Positions 22,731 through 35,258 of a stretch of DNA of 64,000 nt are shown in pieces (the first letter of the stretch is position 1; the number at the start of each line of letters is the position of its first letter). Where the stretch lies: contig NZ_BBCG01000006.1 of assembly GCF_001311925.1 (NCBI RefSeq), forward strand, positions 47,294 to 111,293. Direction: 5' to 3'. Below the pieces are notes generated by a model, which was not told the origin of the DNA, searched no databases, and worked only from the letters and a program-made list of their open reading frames with translations. The DNA comes from Cellulosilyticum ruminicola JCM 14822. GTDB taxonomy: Bacteria; Bacillota; Clostridia; Lachnospirales; Cellulosilyticaceae. The position numbers and the translations under genes are program-made.

Positions 22731-25700
22731 ATGTACAAAAAAGTAGATACCAATCTAAACTTCGTTGATAGAGAACTTGAAGTTTTAGATTTCTGGAAAA
22801 AGAATAACGTATTTGAAGAATCAATTAAATCTAGAGAAGGCGGCCCTATCTTCACATTTTATGATGGACCTCCAACAGCAAATGGTAAACCACACATTGG
22901 TCATATCTTAACTCGTACAATGAAAGATATTATGCCACGTTACAAAACTATGAAAGGTTACAAAGTTCTTCGTAAAGCTGGCTGGGATACACACGGACTT
23001 CCAGTTGAACTTGAAGTTGAAAAACAGCTTGGCATTAGTGGTAAACCACAAATCGAAGATTATGGTGTAGAACCATTCATTCAAAAATGTAAAGAAAGCG
23101 TTTGGACATACAAAGGTCTTTGGGAAAAAATGTCTGACCGTGTTGGTTATTGGGTAGATATGGATAACCCATACATCACTTATGATAACAACTACATTGA
23201 ATCAGTATGGTGGTCACTCCGTCAAATTTGGGATAAAGACCTTATTTACAAAGGACACAAAATCGTGCCTTACTGCCCACGTTGTGGAACATCTCTTTCT
23301 TCACACGAAGTAGCTCAAGGTTACAAAGATATCAAAGATCAAACAGCTACATGTAAATTCAAAGTTAAAGGCACTGAAAACACATACCTTTTAGCTTGGA
23401 CAACTACTCCATGGACACTTCCATCAAACGTTGGTCTTTGTGTTAACCCAGAACACACATACGTTAAAGCTACATTAGATGGTGCAACATACATCTTAGC
23501 TGAAGCTTTAGTAGAATCTGTTCTTGGCACAGAATGCGTAGAAATCGTAGAAAAATTTGCTGGTAAAGAATTATGTGGCACAGAATACGAACCACTCTTT
23601 ACATGCGCCAAAGTAGATAAAAAAGCATTCTTCGTAGTAGCTGATGACTACGTAACACTTACAGATGGTACAGGTATCGTACACATCGCTCCTGCATTCG
23701 GTGAAGATGATGCTAGAGTTGGTCGTTCAAATAACCTTCCATTCGTACAACTCGTTAACGAACAAGGTTACTTCACAGAAGAGTTCACAAACGAATTCCC
23801 AGATCTTAAAGATGTATTCGTTAAAAATGCTGACCCACAAATTCTTAAATATTTAGAATCACAAGGTACATTATTTAAAGCTATTCCACATACACATAGC
23901 TACCCACACTGCTGGAGATGTGATACTCCACTTCTTTACTATGCACGTGACACATGGTTCATCGAAATGACTAAAGTTCGTGATAGATTAGTAGCTAACA
24001 ACAAAACTGTTAACTGGATGCCTGAATCAATCGGTGAAGGTCGTTTTGGTAACTTCCTTGAAGGTGTAATTGACTGGGGTCTTTCACGTTCAAGATACTG
24101 GGGTACTCCACTTCCAATTTGGGAATGTAAATGTGGACACAAACACCTCATCGGTAGCATCGAAGAACTTAAATCAATGAGTTCTGACTGCCCAGAAAAC
24201 ATCGAACTTCACAAACCGTACATTGACAACGTACACCTTAACTGTCCTCACTGTGGTGAAAAAATGACACGTGTATCTGACGTTATTGACTGTTGGTATG
24301 ATAGTGGATCAATGCCATTCGCACAACTTCATTATCCATTCGAAAACAAAGAAGTATTCGAACAAAACTATCCAGCTGACTTTATCTCAGAAGCTGTTGA
24401 CCAAACTCGTGGTTGGTTCTACACATTAATGGCTATCTCTACATTAATCTTTGATAAAGCACCATACAAAAACGTAATCGTTCTTGGTCACGTTGGTGAT
24501 AAAGATGGTATTAAAATGAGTAAGAGCAAAGGAAACGTAGTTGACCCATGGTCAGTACTTGATGTACAAGGTGCTGATGCTGTTCGTTGGTACTTCTACT
24601 CAGCTTCTGCTCCATGGCTTCCATCTAGATTTTCTGCTGATAACGTAAGTGAATCTCAACGCAAATTCATGGGTACATTATGGAATACTTACGCATTCTA
24701 TGTACTTTATGCAAACATTGATGAGTTCGATCCAACTAAATACGAACTTAAATATGATACATTAAACATGATGGATAAATGGGTTCTTTCAAGACTTCAC
24801 ACACTTATTAAAGGTGTAGATGAACATCTTGCTAACTACAGAATCTTCGAAGCATCTCGTGATTTACAAGCATTCGTAGACGATTTATCTAACTGGTATG
24901 TTCGTCGTAGCCGTGAAAGATTCTGGCAAAGCGATATGCCACAAGACAAAATCAATGCTTACAAAACGCTTCACACAGTGCTCGTAACACTTGCTGAACT
25001 TTCTGCACCATTCATTCCATTTATGGCAGAACAAATTTACCAAACCTTGTTAAATCAGTAGATGAATCTGCTCCAACAAGTGTTCACTTATGTGACTTTC
25101 CAGTTTGCGATGAATCTATGATTAACGCTGAACTTGAAAAATACATGAATGAAGTTCTTAACATTGTAGTTCTTGGACGTAGCTGCCGTAACGAAAGTAA
25201 CATCAAGAACCGTCAACCAATTGGTAACCTTTATGTTGGTGCTACTGAAGTTCTTCCACAAGACTTCATCGATATCGTAGCAGAAGAATTAAATGTTAAA
25301 CATGTAGAATTCACTACAGAAGCTGCTGATTTCATTTCTTACACATTTAAACCTCAAATGCGTACATTAGGACCAAAATACGGTAAAATGCTTAATGCAA
25401 TCAGAACTGCTTTAACAGAACTTGATGGCGTAACTGCTATGGCTGAACTTAACGCAAATGGCGTTCTTAAATTAGCTATTGAAGGGCAAGAAATTGAACT
25501 TACAAGAGATGATTTATTAATTAGTACAGCTCAAAAAGAAGGTTATGTAGCTGCTGCAGATAACGGATATACTGTAGTAATCGATACACATCTTACAGAA
25601 GAACTTCTCGAAGAAGGTCTTGTTCGTGAAGTAATTTCTAAAATCCAAACAATGAGAAAAGAAGCTGACTTCGAAGTACAAGATCACATTGAAGTTGCTT

Positions 25701-25861
25701 ACACAGGCAATGAAAAAATCGGTGCAATCATGGCTAAAAATGCTGAATATATTGCATCAGAAGTATTAGCTAACAGTGTTACAGAAGGAACAGTTGATGG
25801 CTATACAAAAGAATGGAAAATTAACGGCGAAGCTGTTACATTCTCAGTAAAAAAAGCTTAA
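22731..25861 (+). CDS. ileS: Isoleucyl-tRNA synthetase, split by a one-base deletion
   Basis: This class I synthetase has the HIGH signature at residues 54-58 (PHIGH) and KMSKS near 597 ([10 protein letters not shown]), with a CP1 editing domain between them. The N-terminal block [14 protein letters not shown] and [13 protein letters not shown] resemble the Thermus/eukaryote-like long form (IleRS2), a type often less sensitive to mupirocin. Near 25042-25044 CAAACC should read CAAAACC; with one A restored the frame continues [13 protein letters not shown] to 25861, giving 1043 residues, normal for this form. The second half starting at 25118 is therefore not a separate gene. AGGAGG precedes the start. 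Confidence 0.95.
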
Positions 25862-25865
25862 TTCA

Positions 25866-25913
25866 AAAAAGAAGTGATATAAAACTATTTCTAGTCTTAT
25901 ATCACTTCTTTTT
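25866..25913. terminator. Bidirectional terminator between ileS and amt
   Basis: A perfect 17-bp stem (25866-25882 with 25897-25913) has A-runs on one side and T-runs on the other. It serves both convergent genes. Confidence 0.88.
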
Positions 25914-25926
25914 ATAAGATTATCCC

Positions 25927-27632
25927 TTATTTATCTTGAAGTGCATCATAACCTTCTTCACCTGTACGTACCTTGATAACATTTTCTACATTGTAAACGA
26001 AGATTTTACCATCTCCAATATGTCCTGTATAAAGTACACGTTTTGCTTCTTTAATAACTGTTTCTACTGGTACTTTACATACCACAATATCCACTTGAAC
26101 TTTTGGAAGTAAGTTGATTTCTAAAGGTGTACCACGATAAAGTTCTGTAGAACCTTTTTGCATACCACATCCTAATACGTGATTAACTGTCATACCTGTA
26201 ATACCTATACGATTCATAGCCTCTTTTAATACTTCAAAGTGATTTTCTTTTGTAATAATTCTAATTTGTGTCATCTTAGTAGCTCCACCTGCTGATGATA
26301 CATCTTCTACTCTTGTTACCGGAATAGCTACTTCAGGACTCACCACTTGATCAGAATCTACTGTTACTGCCACTTCATTGCTACTAATCATTCTGCTTCC
26401 TGTTGTATAGAAGTCTGCATAAGCACTTACTAAACCATGTTCAGGTAAATCAAGACCACTAATTTCTTCTGTTGCTGAAACTCTTAAGCCAATTGTATGA
26501 TTAATAACTTGGAATATAATTGTCATCATAACAGCAACCCAAACAATAACGCAAACTACACCAAGTATCTGAATTCCTAAAAATCTAACACCATGGCCAT
26601 AAAAAAGACCTTCTGTTGTTGAAAATAAACCAGTTAAAACAGTCCCTATTGCACCGCACATACCGTGTACTCCGACCGCTCCGACAGGGTCATCTACTTT
26701 TAATACTTTTTCTACAAATTCAATACCAAATACGACTACGAATGATGCTACAAGTCCGATGCAAAATGCTCCAAATGGATCAACCACATCACATCCTGCT
26801 GTAATAGCTACTAACCCAGCTAATGAACCATTTAATGTCATAGACACATCTGGTTTACCATATCTTAACCATGTAATAATCATTGTTGAAAGTGTTGCAA
26901 TTGCTGCTGCTAAGTTAGTTGTTGTAAAAATTGTACCCATTGCAATAAGTGCTTCATCACCATCTGCACTTACTGTAGAACAACCATTGAATCCAAACCA
27001 ACAGAACCATAAAATAAATACACCCAATGCACCAAGTGTAAGACTATGACCAGGAATAGCTTTAGGTTTACCATCTTTTGAGAATTTACCAATCTAGGTC
27101 CTAAGATAGTTGCCCCAACGAAAGCTGCTACACCACCTACCATATGAACTGCAGTTGAACCCGCAAAATCATGGAATCCTAATTGTGCAAGCCAACCACC
27201 GCCCCAAATCCAGTGACCAGAAATAGGATAAACTATAGCACTAATAAGTGCACTATATATACAATAAGAAATAAACTTTGTTCTCTCTGCCATAGCTCCT
27301 GAAACAATTGTTGCTGCTGTTGCACAAAAAACTGTTTGGAAAATGAAGAATGCATATTTAGGTACACCAGCTGGTAATGCATCTGTATACTGTCCCATAC
27401 TAAACAAATCAAGTCCACCTATAAAAGCACTACTTCCACCAAACATTAAACCAAAACCTGTTAACCAAAAAAGTGGTGTCCCAATGGAAAAGTCCATAAG
27501 GTTTTTCATAATAATATTTCCGGCATTTTTAGATCTTGTAAAGCCTGTTTCTACCATTGCAAAACCGGCCTGCATAAAGAATACTAAAGCCGCTCCTAAT
27601 AACACCCATATTGTACTTGCTGCTGAATACAT
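25927..27632 (-). CDS. amt: Ammonium transporter fused to a P-II signal domain, split by a one-base deletion
   Basis: The first about 410 residues are an Amt channel: MVETGFTRSKNAGNI and DFAGSTAVHMVGG (first pore histidine), and VHGMCGAIGTVLTG (second histidine). After a linker of about 45 residues comes a complete P-II domain starting MTQIRIITKENHF, with T-loop segment GSTELYRGTPLEI and the GDGKIFVYNVENVIKVRTGEEG core. P-II (GlnK) normally plugs Amt as a separate protein; here it is covalently attached. Near 27091-27095 one base is missing (AGATTGG for AGAATTGG), which splits the frame; the restored protein is 568 residues. Confidence 0.93.
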
Positions 27633-27695
27633 ACATATTCCCCCTTAATTTCTACTTTAAGTTGTATCACATAGATAAACTCTGTAAAACAACAA

Positions 27696-27735
27696 AAAGG
27701 CGCTATAGATTAATTTTTTAATCTATAGCGCCTTT
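27696..27735 (-). terminator. Terminator of the GH74 gene
   Basis: An 18-bp perfect stem (27696-27713 with 27718-27735) and TTTT loop are followed by five T on the minus strand, about 90 bases after the xyloglucanase stop. Confidence 0.88.
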
Positions 27736-27823
27736 GCTATCCGTTGTTTTATTTATATGTATTATAACATATACTTTGAGCAATTTCCAGTATTTTTTAA
27801 ATTTTTATCACATTAACTTCAAC

Positions 27824-30800
27824 TTATTGTGGAATCATACCGCTTATAAGCTCTCCATCATAAAATACTGCAACTTTATCTGCACCTTCATAAGAGAAGT
27901 CATTTGATTGATCAAATGCAGACCAATTATTATTTGCTATACGTATACCCATTACTAATGTGCTTGCACTAGTAAGTTTATCATCTATATCAAATGTAAA
28001 TTCAATGTATTGACTTGCTGTAGGTGTAGCTGTTTCCATGTTCTTAACCGTACCTATTATGTTTTCTCCTATACTTACATACCATGGTGCTGTTGAATAT
28101 TGTATCGCTGCTGCATCAACCCAACAAGTTGTACCTACTTTTGGTTGTTCATTTGTGAAGTAGTAACGAATTGTAAGTTAGATAAATCATATTCTTTACC
28201 TTCTTTAGCTTTTATTGTAAATTTAGGAGCTATTGCACTTGCAGTTGGATCTGTTGTATTTTCTACTTGAATATCAATATTACCTGCTACTGCGTCTATT
28301 TCTGTTGTATCATCTACAACTACTTTTACAATTTGATCTGAACCTACATTGAATGTAAATGTGAAGTTATACGTACCTTTTTCTAATGTAGCAAGATAGC
28401 TTGCTGGAAGTACAACTTTATCTTCTTTTACTTCATAATCTTTTCCTGCTATAAGTGCTTTGTTATTAAGTTTTACTGCTTCTAATATATTACCATTAAG
28501 CTCTACATTTACTACAACATCTTTTTGAACTTCTACATTTTTATCAAAGCTTGCTTCTTTAGGTGTTACTACAGAATCTTTTTCTAATGTATTTACAACA
28601 TTAATTACAAAACTTGCATCTTTACCTTCACTAAATGTGAATGTGAATTCATTTGCACCTCTATTAAGCGTATCAAGATAAGACTTAGCAAATACTACTT
28701 GATCATCTTCTACTGTATAATCTTTTCCAGCAACTAATACTTTACCATCTTTAGCAATACTTACAAGTGTATTACCTTTTAACACCATACCTACTGTAAC
28801 ATCATCTTTATTTGCTAAGTCAAATGTATCTGTTGTTGTTGTAAGTACAGAATCAATCACTGTTCTAGTAATATCTACTGTAAAAACTGGATCTGTACCT
28901 TTATTAAAGTCAAATGTTAAATCTACTTTACCTTCTTCAAATTGGTCAAGATATGATTTAAGAATTGTTACTTTATTATCTTCTACTATATAATCTATAC
29001 CTTCTACTAAAATTGTATCTTCATTTTTAATAGCTTCTAATGTAGCACCATCTGCATCAAATTCTACTGCTACATCTTCTTGCAATTCTGCTTTTTTATC
29101 AAAACTTGCAGCTAAACTACTTAAAGCTACACTTGTTCCTGTTTCTTTAATAGTAATTGTAAGCACTGGATCTTTACCATCACTATAGTCAAATGTTACT
29201 TTTACTTTATCTTCTTCTTGAGCTGCTAAGAATGATTTAAGGATTGTTACCTTATCCCCATCTACTATATAATCTTTGCCTTCTACTAATACTTTATCCC
29301 CAACTTTAACAGCTTTAAGTGTATTACCATTAGGTTTAACTGCAATTGTAATATCTTTTTGTAAACTTTCTTTTTTATCAAATGTAGCTCCTGTTTTTTC
29401 AAGTGTTGCACTTGGTGCTGTTACTTGTCCACTACCTGTATCAGCATAAACAATACCACGTCCATTTGTTCCGATATATACTCTACCATATACATCAAAG
29501 TCACCTGTAATATCACAGCAAGGATCTACTAAACCATATTGGTGATTATTATCGTTGATACGTGTCCATGTTTCACCTTTATCATCAGATCTAAAGAAAC
29601 CATTTTGTCCTTCCATTTTACCTGCAATATAAATTGCTGGATATCCACCTTCTTCTTTAGCTTTACCAAAACCAAATGTAAGCGCTTCATCTACACCTTC
29701 AATTTTTGTAAATGTTTGACCTTGATCAGCTGAGTACCATAGTCCTTTTTCTCCTTCACCTTTAGCTGTACCAAGCCATACATCTCCTTCATGACCTCTT
29801 ACTGCCTTAATAGTTGTATTATCTGTGCTTGCACCAATACCTGGTTTACCTTCAAGTGCTACTTCTGTAAAGCTTTCAGCTGAATCTGTACTTACATAGA
29901 ATTTACCTTGGCTATAACCATAGAATACTTTCGGGTTTACACGATCAGAGCATACATTTGCCCCTGTTGGGATACCTTCAGAAGCTGTCCAGTTATATCC
30001 ACCTTTTGACCAACTTACTGGTTCATCTGGTGTAGCCCATACTACAATTTCTCCATCAGCAGCAAGTGCAACTTCACCTTTACCATTACTTTCTCCAATT
30101 CTGCTATGAATTACAGAGAATGTTTTACCACCATCTTTAGACCATGTCATACCACTTAAGTAGCTACCATAATCATCAATTTTTGTTCTTTCACCTACAC
30201 GTACTACAATATTTGGTTTAAGTTCAGCATAATCTAAGTCTACAGAACTATTTAATGTACCGTATTTATCACCTGGTTTGATATTAGCCATGATTTCAGG
30301 TACTTTTGTAACATCTTCATGATAGAAACCATTGACATCATATAAACTACTTACTAAACCATCATCTTCTGAACCTGGAATTGTAATAAGGGCATTTGAT
30401 ACAACTTCTTCAATACCTCTTGCTCTAACTTTAATAGTAAAGTTTTCACCTTTATCCCAGTTTGTTAAATTGTCTGTACCATAAAGTGTAGCACCTGTAC
30501 CATACATCATTCTATCTGAATTGAATGGGTCAATTGCAATAGCTCCTACTGTCCAACCAATTTTAGGTGATGCTGTCGCATTATCATCTGGTGCATGTGT
30601 GCTGCCCCAGTCAAGCCATGGTGCATCTGTAATATCCATGTCACATTTTACATTACGTTGTGGGTAACTAATCCAATCCCATACATTTTCCCATGTTTCT
30701 CCACCATCTTTACTTCTGTACATAAATAAATCTGGCCACCAAGATTGACAAACTACTAAAAGCGTATTTTCATCTTGAGCATCCACTGTAAGGCCTTGAT

Positions 30801-31851
30801 ATCCATAATATGGATCATCAGGTGCATTCTTACTAGATTTTGGACTGATAAGTTTCCATTCGCCTGTATTTGTATTGTATTTCCACATATCACCATAACC
30901 TGGTACATATGGTCCAGCTTCTGTTGTATATGTTACATAAAGTATACCATCTTTTGTAAGATATGTTTGATATGGTAAATATGTATCACCGTCTTGCATT
31001 TTCCATTCGCCAGTTGCTTCATTTACAATTTTTCCACGCGGTTCACCAGCTACTGGAGCCCATGTTTTACCACCATCTGTTGATTTATAAATAGAATGAT
31101 CTCTATTACCAATACCCACATAAAGTGTTTGACAACCTTTTTCTGTTACATTAGAATTCTTATCACATACAATAAAAGTAATGCCTAAGTGACCACCATA
31201 TGCATCACCTTTATTGTAATAGAAGTCACCTTCTATATCGAAACCTTCTACTTTATTCCATGTTTTTCCATAATCTTCACTTTTCCATAAACCATCATTT
31301 CTAGAACCTAAATAAAGTACAGCCGAATTTGTAGGATCTACAACAAGTTTTGCATTCATTAATCTACCTTGCATGTTTGAACCACAGAAGAAAGGAAGTT
31401 CAGAAATTGTCCATGTTTCTCCTCTATCTTCTGAGCAGAATACTGCACCTTTTACATCTGTCCAACCATTATCATATTCACCCATTAATGCATAAACACG
31501 ATTCGCATCATTAGGATCTGTAGCTAAATCATCACATCCTAAGTTACTCCACATCTCTGGTCCTACCCAGTCAGTAAGAGGTTTCCAGCTTTCTGATTCT
31601 GGTTGCCAACGGTAAATACCACCCATATCTGTTCTTGCATAAATTAAGTCTTTTTCTGCTTCACTAAATTCGACACCAGTAATCATACCACCACCATAAA
31701 TTTGTACGTTTTTCCACTCGTTGATTTCAGTGTCATAAGCATATACACAGTTTGGTGCAATACACATTACTGCTAAACTGACTGGCAGTACAAACTTACG
31801 TGCGTACTGACCAATAGTAGCTGTTAAGTTTTTTAATATTTTTTTACTCAT
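27824..31851 (-). CDS. Secreted GH74 xyloglucanase with four X2 modules and a C-terminal CBM3, split by a one-base deletion
   Basis: A signal peptide (residues 1-38, ending CVYA) precedes a GH74 double-propeller domain (about 40-805). The first catalytic Asp is probably D75 in ARTDMGGIYRW and the second D414 in PWLDWGS, by analogy with GH74 enzymes. BNR-like repeats (S-x-D-x-G-x-T-W, for example STDGGKTW) recur. Four X2 modules (about 810-1190) follow, then a CBM3 (about 1200-1342). Near 28174 one base is missing; restoring it turns the tail into DLSNLTIRYYFTNEQPK and continues to IPQ at 27824, giving 1342 residues. No dockerin or anchor is seen, so it is probably a free secreted enzyme bound to cellulose through the CBM3. 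Confidence 0.92.
28300..29420 (-). repeat. Four tandem X2 (immunoglobulin-like) modules within the GH74 enzyme
   Basis: Four units of roughly 275-285 bases each encode a module with the pattern FDK..E.Q.D, GN.L.A...........GKDY, V.I..S.L, and F.F..G.DP near the end. They are diverged at DNA level, so the duplication is old. Confidence 0.85.
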
Positions 31852-32094
31852 AAATTACCTCCATTTGTTTAAGTTTTTTTTCTAAATCTTTAAATTTATT
31901 ATATAATTAGCAGTTTTTTTTTAAAGATTAATGGAGTATAATGTGTAATTTTACTTATTATAATGTTGTTCTAATGAGGCTTATAATTCTCTTTCAATAC
32001 CCTTTTTAAATTCCTGTAAAGTAAATTAATCATTATTTAGGGTTAATATCAATTTATAATTTAACTTAAAGTTCAAATATTACTTGAATATAAT

Positions 32095-32131
32095 AAAAGC
32101 GTGTTACATCCCCTTAATGTAACACGCTTTT
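32095..32131 (-). terminator. Terminator of corA
   Basis: A 15-bp perfect stem (32095-32109 with 32117-32131) with a seven-base loop lies 9 bases after the corA stop. It is symmetric enough to work in both directions. Confidence 0.88.
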
Positions 32132-32139
32132 CAATTTAT

Positions 32140-33072
32140 TTAAAATAGCTTTTTCTTAATCATAATAAATGCAATAATCGCAGTGATTACTACTGAAATA
32201 AGTATAATTCCACTAAAAGCATGCGGATTCTCACTTAAAGGAACTTTTACGTTCATTCCCCAGAAACTACCTATCATTGTTGGTATCGCCATAATAATTG
32301 TAATAGAAGTAAGGGTTTTCATTACAATATTAAGGTTATTAGAGATAATAGATGAAAATGCATTCATTGTTCCACCTAAAATGTTACTATAAATGTTAGC
32401 CATCTCAATGGCTTGCTTATTTTCAATGATAACGTCTTCTAGTAAATCTTCATCTTCTGGATAACGTTTAATATTTTCCATACGCATCATCTTTTCAAGA
32501 ACAATTTCATTTGCTCTAAGTGATGTGGTGAAGTACACCAAACTCTTTTCTAAATCAAATAATTGAAGTAACTCTTTATTTCTCATAGATTTATGAAGTT
32601 CTGCTTCCATTTGATGACTTAAACGATCAATATGTCTTAGATATTGTAAGAAGTAGGACGCATTTTTGTAAAGTAGTTGAAGAATAAATCTAGTCTTCTT
32701 AAATGTAAAGAATCCCTTGATTTTACCTGACTTAAAGTCTTCTAATAACTGAATTCTTTGAAGACATGTTGTAATAATATATTTATCTCCAATAATAATT
32801 GTTAATGGAATTGTTTCATACCCATTATGCCCTTCTTCATCTTTAATAGGAACGTCAACAATAATAACTGTACAATTGTCATCTACTTCTATACGCGCAC
32901 GTTCCTCTTCATCTAACGCAGATAAAATATGATTAGTTTCTATGTTAAACTCTGTTGCTACTTCATTAATTTCTTGTGGTGTAGGATTACATAAATTAAT
33001 CCATGCGCCTTCTTCAAATGCGCTAAGCTGGACTAACCCTGTTTCATCAAATGTTTTATAGATTTCTTTCAT
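32140..33072 (-). CDS. corA: CorA-family magnesium transporter
   Basis: The 310-residue protein has the diagnostic GMN motif (GSFWGMNVKVPL near residue 267) at the end of the first of two C-terminal membrane helices, and a basic tail (IKKKLF). The N-terminal 240 residues form the cytoplasmic domain that senses Mg2+ in the family. Length is typical of the shorter Firmicute forms. The gene has its own strong promoter and an unusually long structured leader (see 33073-33326), consistent with Mg2+ or translation-dependent control. Transport of Co2+ or Ni2+ is also possible. Confidence 0.93.
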   Translation of the reverse strand: MKEIYKTFDETGLVQLSAFEEGAWINLCNPTPQEINEVATEFNIETNHILSALDEEERARIEVDDNCTVIIVDVPIKDEEGHNGYETIPLTIIIGDKYIITTCLQRIQLLEDFKSGKIKGFFTFKKTRFILQLLYKNASYFLQYLRHIDRLSHQMEAELHKSMRNKELLQLFDLEKSLVYFTTSLRANEIVLEKMMRMENIKRYPEDEDLLEDVIIENKQAIEMANIYSNILGGTMNAFSSIISNNLNIVMKTLTSITIIMAIPTMIGSFWGMNVKVPLSENPHAFSGIILISVVITAIIAFIMIKKKLF

Positions 33073-33326
33073 GCTATCACGCCCTCATTTTTCACCTTAG
33101 CCTATTTTAAAATAACTTTCTAAACAGGCATAAGTACTTCCATGTAGGATGTGCTTAAATGATCTTACCACTTCATGTTCGCTTAAAGAGTTATTTTAAC
33201 CATAAAATAAGGTGAGTATTTTTTATTCCTTTAGTCTGCTTCCACCTACAACTCGGTTCCGCTTCCATTCATACTCACTCTCCTTATTAGTATTTTGATT
33301 TTTTAGCTTTTAATTCATAAAGCTTC
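33073..33326 (-). promoter_or_regulatory. Long structured 5' leader of corA with mutually exclusive helices
   Basis: From the predicted start near 33326 the RNA runs about 250 bases to corA. Helix A pairs GTGAGTAT (33278-33271) with ATACTCAC (33219-33212). Helix B pairs CACCTTA (33214-33208) with TAAGGTG (33099-33093) just upstream of the corA ribosome binding site. They share 33212-33214, so both cannot form fully. An 11-bp helix (33199-33189 with 33117-33107) supports B, and a small hairpin lies within (33156-33151 with 33137-33132). I do not recognise a known riboswitch; it does not match the M-box core. Confidence 0.55.
33246..33272 (-). CDS. Possible leader peptide (8 residues) in the corA leader
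   Basis: A tiny frame MNGSGTEL plus stop starts at 33272, seven bases after a strong AAGGAG. Its start codon and the spacer before it lie in the 5' strand of helix A. Leader peptides control some Mg2+ transporter genes in other bacteria, but this one is unrelated in sequence and is supported only by its ribosome binding site and position. Confidence 0.4.
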   Translation of the reverse strand: MNGSGTEL

Positions 33327-33333
33327 CTTATTA

Positions 33334-33362
33334 ATAGTATTTTATTCTCTATGCCCTGTCAA
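33334..33362 (-). promoter_or_regulatory. Strong promoter of corA
   Basis: On the minus strand TTGACA (33362-33357), a 17-base spacer and TACTAT (33339-33334). This is close to the vegetative sigma consensus. Confidence 0.75.
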
Positions 33363-33414
33363 GTAAAATGACTTGAAATAAGAGGAAATTATAAAGAAAT
33401 CTGTATTTTAACTC

Positions 33415-33460
33415 AAAAAAGCTTTCACACGTATTTACATACACTTGTGAAAGCCTTTTT
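33415..33460 (-). terminator. Terminator after the 51-residue protein
   Basis: A stem of at least 9 bp (33421-33429 with 33446-33454) is flanked by A6 and T-runs, so it may work both ways. It separates the small gene and metY from corA. Confidence 0.8.
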
Positions 33461-33489
33461 TCTATTATAGGGTTATTTATAGGGCCTAT

Positions 33490-33645
33490 TTAATAAATTT
33501 TACCTACTTTTTTATTGCCACATTTTGCTTTACCTTGAATCTCGGTAACTGTTTGTTGTGGGTCTTTCGAACAACATAATTTATGATTACTTTCTGTGCC
33601 ATGAAGTTCATGTTCATCTGGTCGTCTCATACCAGCTTTAGCCAT
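33490..33645 (-). CDS. Small conserved-looking protein, 51 residues, unknown function
   Basis: A short gene starting MAKAGMRRPDEHELHGTES and ending KAKCGNKKVGKIY. The ribosome binding site AAGGTGGTG lies about 6 bases before the start and a terminator follows the stop, so it is very probably expressed. It is basic, polar and rich in His/Cys/Lys (a CC pair near residue 24 and a further Cys near 42), with no membrane segment. I recall similar small proteins in other Clostridia but cannot name a family. It lies 81 bases after metY, on the same strand. Confidence 0.7.
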   Translation of the reverse strand: MAKAGMRRPDEHELHGTESNHKLCCSKDPQQTVTEIQGKAKCGNKKVGKIY

Positions 33646-33667
33646 ATGCTCACCACCTTATATATCG

Positions 33668-33702
33668 ACTTATCTTAAGTGGTATGAGGTGATAAGATAA
33701 GT
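33668..33702 (-). other. Hairpin between metY and the small gene
   Basis: A perfect 10-bp inverted repeat (33668-33677 with 33693-33702) lies 23 bases before the small gene. It lacks a T-run on the minus strand, so it looks more like a processing or attenuation hairpin than a terminator. Confidence 0.45.
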
Positions 33703-33726
33703 TTTATTCATCACTTATGTAGCTTC

Positions 33727-35043
<1,317 letters not shown>

Positions 35044-35258
35044 TTAATAATATTTCATATTATTTTATTTTTCAACAACATAATTCTTTATTTTTATATT
35101 TTACTTATTTTTTATATTTTATTATCCCCTTATATGTATGTCAATATGCATACTAAGTTTTAATTTTTACGAGTAATTTTAACACGGTCATGCCCATATT
35201 TTTTACCTTTTCATATAATAATTACTAGACATATCTTTTTTACTCGAGGAGGAAGCGT

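Noticed and set aside
25118..25861. Separate gene downstream of ileS
   Set aside because: It is the anticodon-binding C-terminal part of ileS in the next frame; one A restores continuity.
33073..33326. M-box magnesium riboswitch before corA
   Set aside because: The leader is long and structured, but I cannot find the conserved M-box core segments.
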